Of a DNA stretch of 48,824 nt, positions 45,781 to 48,824 are shown piece by piece. The translations under genes and the position numbers were made by a program. The stretch is taken from contig JAIVJM010000031.1 of assembly GCA_020199995.1 (NCBI GenBank), forward strand, positions 1 through 48,824, in the 5' to 3' direction. How positions within the stretch are numbered: position 1 is the first letter of the stretch; every line of letters begins with the position of its first letter. Source of the stretch: Acidobacteriota bacterium (GTDB taxonomy: Bacteria > Acidobacteriota > Blastocatellia > Pyrinomonadales > Pyrinomonadaceae). The notes under the pieces were generated by a model. The model was not told the origin of the DNA, searched no databases, and was given only the letters and a program-made list of their open reading frames with translations.

Positions 45781-45871
45781 AGCTTTCAGCTCTTAGCTTT
45801 CAGCTCTTAGCTTTGGGCGGAAAAGCGGTTTTGTTCCGGCTAACTGCTAATAGCTAACAGCTAAGAGCTTA
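45781..45871. repeat. Heptad inverted repeat 16 (crotonase/crotonase spacer)
   Basis: AGCTTTC/AGCTCTT units. Arms 45788-45811 and 45846-45869 pair at 21 of 24 positions. It runs from 5 bases beyond one start codon to the other gene's stop codon (45869-45871), so the spacer is almost entirely repeat. Confidence 0.9.
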
Positions 45872-46711
45872 TTTTCCTTTGAATTCCGGTTTGCGTTTCT
45901 CGACGTAGGCCGCCATCCCCTCGCGCGCGTCTTCGGACTGGAAGAGCTGCTGCTGGAGTTCGCGTTCGAGCGCGAGGGCTGACTCGAAGGGAATCTCCGC
46001 GCCGGTCTGGACGCTGCGCTTAATGCGACCGACGGCGCGCGAAGCCTTATGTGGCGGGGTGAACTGCCGCGCGTAATCGAGCACCTGCGTCATGAAGGCG
46101 TCGTTCGTCTCGGCGTCGTAGATGTGGTTGACGAGGCCGAGCGCGTGCGCGCGCTCGAAGTCGAACAGCTCGCCCGTCGCCATCAGCTCGATGGCGCTCG
46201 ACTTCCCCGTGACGCGGACGAGTCGCTGCGTGCCGCCCGTGCCGGGCAGCACGCCTAAGGACACTTCGGGGAGCCCCATCTTGCCCGCGTTGCGGCGGGC
46301 TATCCGAATGTCGGCGGCGAGCGCGACTTCGAGCCCGCCGCCGACGCAGTGTCCGTTGACGGCGGCAATGACGAGCTTCGGCGTCTGCTCAAGACGCGAG
46401 AGCGTCTCGTTGGCGTGGAGGCAGAAATAGTACTTGAACTCGGGCGTGACGCTCGTGAGCATCGAGATGTTCGCCCCCGCGCAGAAGAATTTCTCGCCCC
46501 GACCCGTGATGACGATGACGTGCACGCGCTCGTCCATGCGCGCGGCGAGGACGGCGCGGTCAAGCTCCTGCATCATCTCGTAAGAGTAAGTGTTGGCCGG
46601 CGGGTCGTTGAGCGTGAGGAGCGCGACGCCCTCGCGCACGCTGTATTGAACGAGCCCGCCCGTCTCCCCCTGCCCGCCCGTCTGGTTAACTTTAGATTCG
46701 GCTTCCGCCAT
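45869..46711 (-). CDS. Enoyl-CoA hydratase
   Basis: The product has 280 residues and a classical crotonase active site. FCAGANISML and VNGHCVGGGLEVALAADIRI form the oxyanion hole. The first catalytic Glu is in MGLPEVSLGVLPGTGGTQRL and the second in KSSAIELMATGE. A short polar N-terminal extension (AEAESKVNQTGGQG) precedes the domain. It is the first gene of the minus-strand catabolic array and the only one of the three crotonases with both hydratase glutamates, so it is the best candidate for the beta-oxidation hydratase step. Confidence 0.93.
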   Translation of the reverse strand: MAEAESKVNQTGGQGETGGLVQYSVREGVALLTLNDPPANTYSYEMMQELDRAVLAARMDERVHVIVITGRGEKFFCAGANISMLTSVTPEFKYYFCLHANETLSRLEQTPKLVIAAVNGHCVGGGLEVALAADIRIARRNAGKMGLPEVSLGVLPGTGGTQRLVRVTGKSSAIELMATGELFDFERAHALGLVNHIYDAETNDAFMTQVLDYARQFTPPHKASRAVGRIKRSVQTGAEIPFESALALERELQQQLFQSEDAREGMAAYVEKRKPEFKGK

Positions 46712-47020
46712 TTAGTGGCTTACTCCTTCGGCGATAACTGATGACCGAGTTGTTCGCTTCCGACTCCGACTCGGAGACGGGGATAAGCTCGTGATGCCCT
46801 CTGATCGGCTCTCGAATAATTGTGGGATTGGTCTAGCCTTAGTCCGGCACAATGATGGGGCTCGCACGCTGAATGAGTCAAGAGAGGAGAGGACTCTTCT
46901 CTGGCCGCCCGGCCCCGACACTCCGGCAGCCGACTCCGCTTGACAGACGGCGTGCGCGCAACTTAGGTTCTCAATTATCACCCTCTGTAGTTTCTCCGTG
47001 TCACCCTTTTCGAGACGCAC
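46712..47020. other. Spacer between the catabolic operon and the tRNA-Sec gene
   Basis: 309 bases without a gene. It should contain divergent promoters. A plus-strand candidate for the tRNA is at 46940-46969. No convincing minus-strand promoter for the operon was found. A minus-strand ORF here runs antisense through the tRNA and is not a gene. Confidence 0.5.
46940..46969 (+). promoter_or_regulatory. Candidate promoter for tRNA-Sec
   Basis: TTGACA (46940-46945), a consensus -35 box, is followed after 18 bases by TAGGTT (46964-46969), a weak -10 box. It lies about 50 bases before the tRNA. Confidence 0.5.
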
Positions 47021-47119
47021 GGAGGCGCATCCGTTCTGGTGAACGGCGCGGTCTTCAAAACCGTCAGCGAGCCTGTGAGAGCAGGCTTGGGTGGGTTCGA
47101 TTCCCACACGCCTCCGCCA
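47021..47119 (+). tRNA. selC: Selenocysteine tRNA (anticodon UCA)
   Basis: A 99-base tRNA. The acceptor stem is GGAGGCG (47021-47027) with CGCCTCC (47109-47115), then G and an encoded CCA (47117-47119). The D stem has 6 bp (CCGTTC/GAACGG) with a 4-base loop, a hallmark of tRNA-Sec. The anticodon loop CTTCAAA (47053-47059) carries TCA at 47055-47057. There is a long variable arm (GAGCCTG paired with CAGGCTT) and a T arm GTGGG/CCCAC (47091-47107). Bacterial tRNA-Sec usually has an 8-bp acceptor stem; here the eighth position is a C-A mismatch. Its presence implies that the organism inserts selenocysteine at UGA. No selA, selB, selD or selenoprotein gene is seen in the window. Confidence 0.95.
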
Positions 47120-47125
47120 TAAAAA

Positions 47126-47225
47126 AGCTGTGAGCAGTTAGCTTTTAGCTTTCAGCTAATACGAAAGACCCGCCTCTGACACCGTCTCTGTCTGGCTAAC
47201 AGTTAACAGCTAACAGCTAAGAGCT
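47126..47225. repeat. Heptad inverted repeat 17 (tRNA-Sec/dprA spacer)
   Basis: AGCTGTG, AGCAGTT, AGCTTTT, AGCTTTC units on the left; TAACAGT, TAACAGC units on the right. Arms 47126-47157 and 47194-47225 pair at about 24 of 32 positions. It begins 7 bases after the tRNA and ends 4 bases before the dprA start. Confidence 0.8.
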
Positions 47226-47229
47226 ATCT

Positions 47230-48354
47230 ATGAGAGATTGGATCGCTTTGAATATGACGCCGGGCGTGGGGCCGCGCGCGGCGGCGAAACTGCTTGAGCG
47301 CTTCGGGTCGGCGGCGGGCATCTTCGGGGCTTTGAGGTCTGAGCTGGAGCGGCTGCGGCTACGGCCCGAGGCGGTCGAGAGCATCGCGCTTAAGGACAGG
47401 CACGAGGCGGCTGCCGAGGAGCTGGAGCGGCTGCGCGCGCTCGAAGGCGCGGACGTGTTGGTCCTCGACGACGGCGCGTACCCGCCGCTTTTGCGCGAGA
47501 TCGCCGACCCGCCCGTCACGCTCTACGTGCGCGGCGCGTGGGAGGCGTGTCTGGACGCGCCGTGCGTCGGGATAGTCGGCTCGCGTCGCTGCTCGACCTA
47601 CGGGCAGAACGTGGCGCTGATGCTCGGGCGAGATTTGGCCGCGCGCGGCGTCGCAATCGTCTCGGGGCTCGCGCGCGGCATTGACGCGGCGGCGCACCGC
47701 GGCGCGCTCGAAGCCGGGGGGCGCACCGTCGCCGTGCTCGGAACCGGGGTTGACGAAGTTTACCCGCGCGACCACCGACGGCTCGCCGCGGAGATTCTCG
47801 AACGAGGCGGCGCGCTCGTTTCGCAGTTCCCGCTGGGGACGCCGCCCGTGGCCGAGAACTTCCCGTACCGCAACCGCATCATCAGCGGCCTCAGCCTCGG
47901 CGTCCTTCTCGTCGAGGCGGCGGAGAATTCCGGCTCGCTCATCACGGCCCGCCTCGCGATGGAGCAGAACCGCGAGGTCTTCGCCGTCCCCGGCAACGTT
48001 ACCTCGCGCAACTCCTTCGGCACGAACTACCTCATCAAAAGCGCGGGCGCGAAACTCGTCCAACAGTGGCAGGACGTGGCGGCTGAACTTCCGCCCGAGA
48101 TCGCCGCACGACTGCTTCCGCCCGAACCGAGAAAGAAGAAAGGGGGCGGCGTGAGCGCCGCGCTGCCTGAAGATATTACGGAACAGGAGCGCGCCGTTCT
48201 GAAATTGCTTTCGACTGACGAGGCGGCGCAGATAGACGAACTCGCCGTGGCAAGCGAGCTGCCGTTGACGGAATTGATCGGCGTGCTGCTCGGGCTCGAA
48301 ATGCGCGACCTCATCCGGCAACTGCCGGGTAGGTGCTTCGTCAGGAAACTATGA
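47230..48354 (+). CDS. dprA: DNA-processing protein DprA
   Basis: DprA binds incoming single-stranded DNA during natural transformation and loads RecA. The 374-residue product has a helix-hairpin-helix/SAM-like start (LNMTPGVGPRAAAKLLERFG). The Rossmann core follows with GIVGSRRCSTYG, IVSGLARGIDAAAHRGAL, TVAVLGTGVDEVYPRDH, FPYRNRIISGLSLGVLLVEA, SGSLITARLAMEQ, and VFAVPGNVTSRNSFGTNYLI. A C-terminal winged helix (residues 310-374; TEQERAVLKLLSTDEAAQID, LTELIGVLLGLEM) completes it. ATG 47230 lies 4 bases after heptad repeat 17, again without a Shine-Dalgarno. Presence suggests competence for DNA uptake. Confidence 0.96.
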   Translation: MRDWIALNMTPGVGPRAAAKLLERFGSAAGIFGALRSELERLRLRPEAVESIALKDRHEAAAEELERLRALEGADVLVLDDGAYPPLLREIADPPVTLYVRGAWEACLDAPCVGIVGSRRCSTYGQNVALMLGRDLAARGVAIVSGLARGIDAAAHRGALEAGGRTVAVLGTGVDEVYPRDHRRLAAEILERGGALVSQFPLGTPPVAENFPYRNRIISGLSLGVLLVEAAENSGSLITARLAMEQNREVFAVPGNVTSRNSFGTNYLIKSAGAKLVQQWQDVAAELPPEIAARLLPPEPRKKKGGGVSAALPEDITEQERAVLKLLSTDEAAQIDELAVASELPLTELIGVLLGLEMRDLIRQLPGRCFVRKL

Positions 48355-48591
48355 CGACGCCATCGTGAATTGACGAGGGTTTTGACAACCGCACGTTTAC
48401 CGCCGCCCGCGTTTAGAAGGCACTCATGCGCGACCGCGCCGCTTCCGTCCTCGAAGAAAAATTTCTGCGTGGGTGATGCAATCCGCCGCGCGTCCGCGCG
48501 TTATAAGATTGAGGACGAGAAAAGCGAACACCAGACGCGGCGCGTCCCGGGTTATTCATGAGAGACACTTGCGGAGCGGGGAGCGGCGGAT

Positions 48592-48798
48592 ATGGAAAAT
48601 TCATACAACCAATTCATCGCCATCGGCGCGGCGCTGGCGCTCTCCGCACCGGCGGTGCTCTTCATGTACCGCGACGCGGTCTCGCGCGTCACCGAGGCGC
48701 TGCTCGACGCCATCGAACTCAAGCTCGCGCGCCGCGCGCAGCACAAGGGCTCGCGCTCCGGCGACGAAATTCATCAGACGCTTTTCACTCATCAGTAG
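48592..48798 (+). CDS. Small membrane protein, unknown
   Basis: The product has 68 residues. One hydrophobic helix near the N-terminus (FIAIGAALALSAPAVLFMY) is followed by an amphipathic, basic helix (VTEALLDAIELKLARRAQHK) and a polar tail. GGGGAGCGG precedes the ATG. Length and composition are plausible for a small inner-membrane protein, but I recognise no family. The 237 bases between dprA and this gene hold no other feature I can support. Confidence 0.5.
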   Translation: MENSYNQFIAIGAALALSAPAVLFMYRDAVSRVTEALLDAIELKLARRAQHKGSRSGDEIHQTLFTHQ

Positions 48799-48824
48799 GA
48801 TACGGCGGCGCTTCGGGTTCACCG

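Noticed and set aside
46712-47107. Minus-strand ORF of 131 codons next to the enoyl-CoA hydratase
   Set aside because: It runs antisense through most of the tRNA-Sec gene; part of its product is a translation of the tRNA complement.

Overview
This is a GC-rich, gene-dense window from a bacterial chromosome. No phylogenetic marker allows a firm assignment. The gene set fits Acidobacteriota, perhaps Blastocatellia: secreted M14 and S9 peptidases, an OPT transporter, carboxypeptidase-regulatory-like proteins, a tetratricopeptide tail of the type common in that phylum, and a metabolosome locus beside UPF0210. This is inference from gene style.

Layout. 1-2.5 kb: guaB and a broken rodZ on the minus strand. 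2.6-9.4 kb: a bacterial microcompartment (BMC) locus. It has two hexamer shell proteins, one EutN/CcmL pentamer, a CoA-acylating aldehyde dehydrogenase with two extra C-terminal modules, an ACT protein with a possible encapsulation peptide, a tail-anchored zinc-ribbon protein, a broken UPF0210/DUF711 gene and a DUF3667 membrane protein. No known signature enzyme is present, so the substrate is unknown. 9.5-23 kb: peptidases, an OPT transporter, secreted proteins, PilZ, an MFS transporter running in frame into an S9 peptidase, and small unknowns. 23.2-30 kb: a structured non-coding stretch, then a HD-GYP/GAF/GGDEF protein, a hybrid sensor kinase and an NtrC-type regulator. 30-32 kb: a secreted unknown and a TPR protein. 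32.3-46.7 kb: a catabolic region that reads as tryptophan to anthranilate to 2-aminobenzoyl-CoA to beta-oxidation. It holds a thioesterase, an aryl-CoA ligase, tryptophan 2,3-dioxygenase, kynureninase, an anthraniloyl-CoA monooxygenase/reductase split over two convergent genes, an acyl-CoA dehydrogenase, three crotonase-fold enzymes, an SDR and a RidA protein. 47-48.8 kb: a selenocysteine tRNA, dprA and a small membrane protein.

The most unusual signal is not a gene. About seventeen intergenic spacers hold arrays of 7-base (once 8-base) units. Most are arranged as long inverted repeats, with perfect or near-perfect arms of 12-36 bp. The unit word differs from site to site while the architecture stays the same. 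The elements often fill the whole spacer between one stop codon and the next start codon. They supply the last codons and stop of several proteins, and they abut start codons that lack a Shine-Dalgarno. They occur inside the BMC and aromatic-CoA operons, between convergent genes and beside the tRNA-Sec.

Two genes (rodZ and UPF0210) appear to have lost internal segments with a change of frame. These are either real lesions or assembly collapses.
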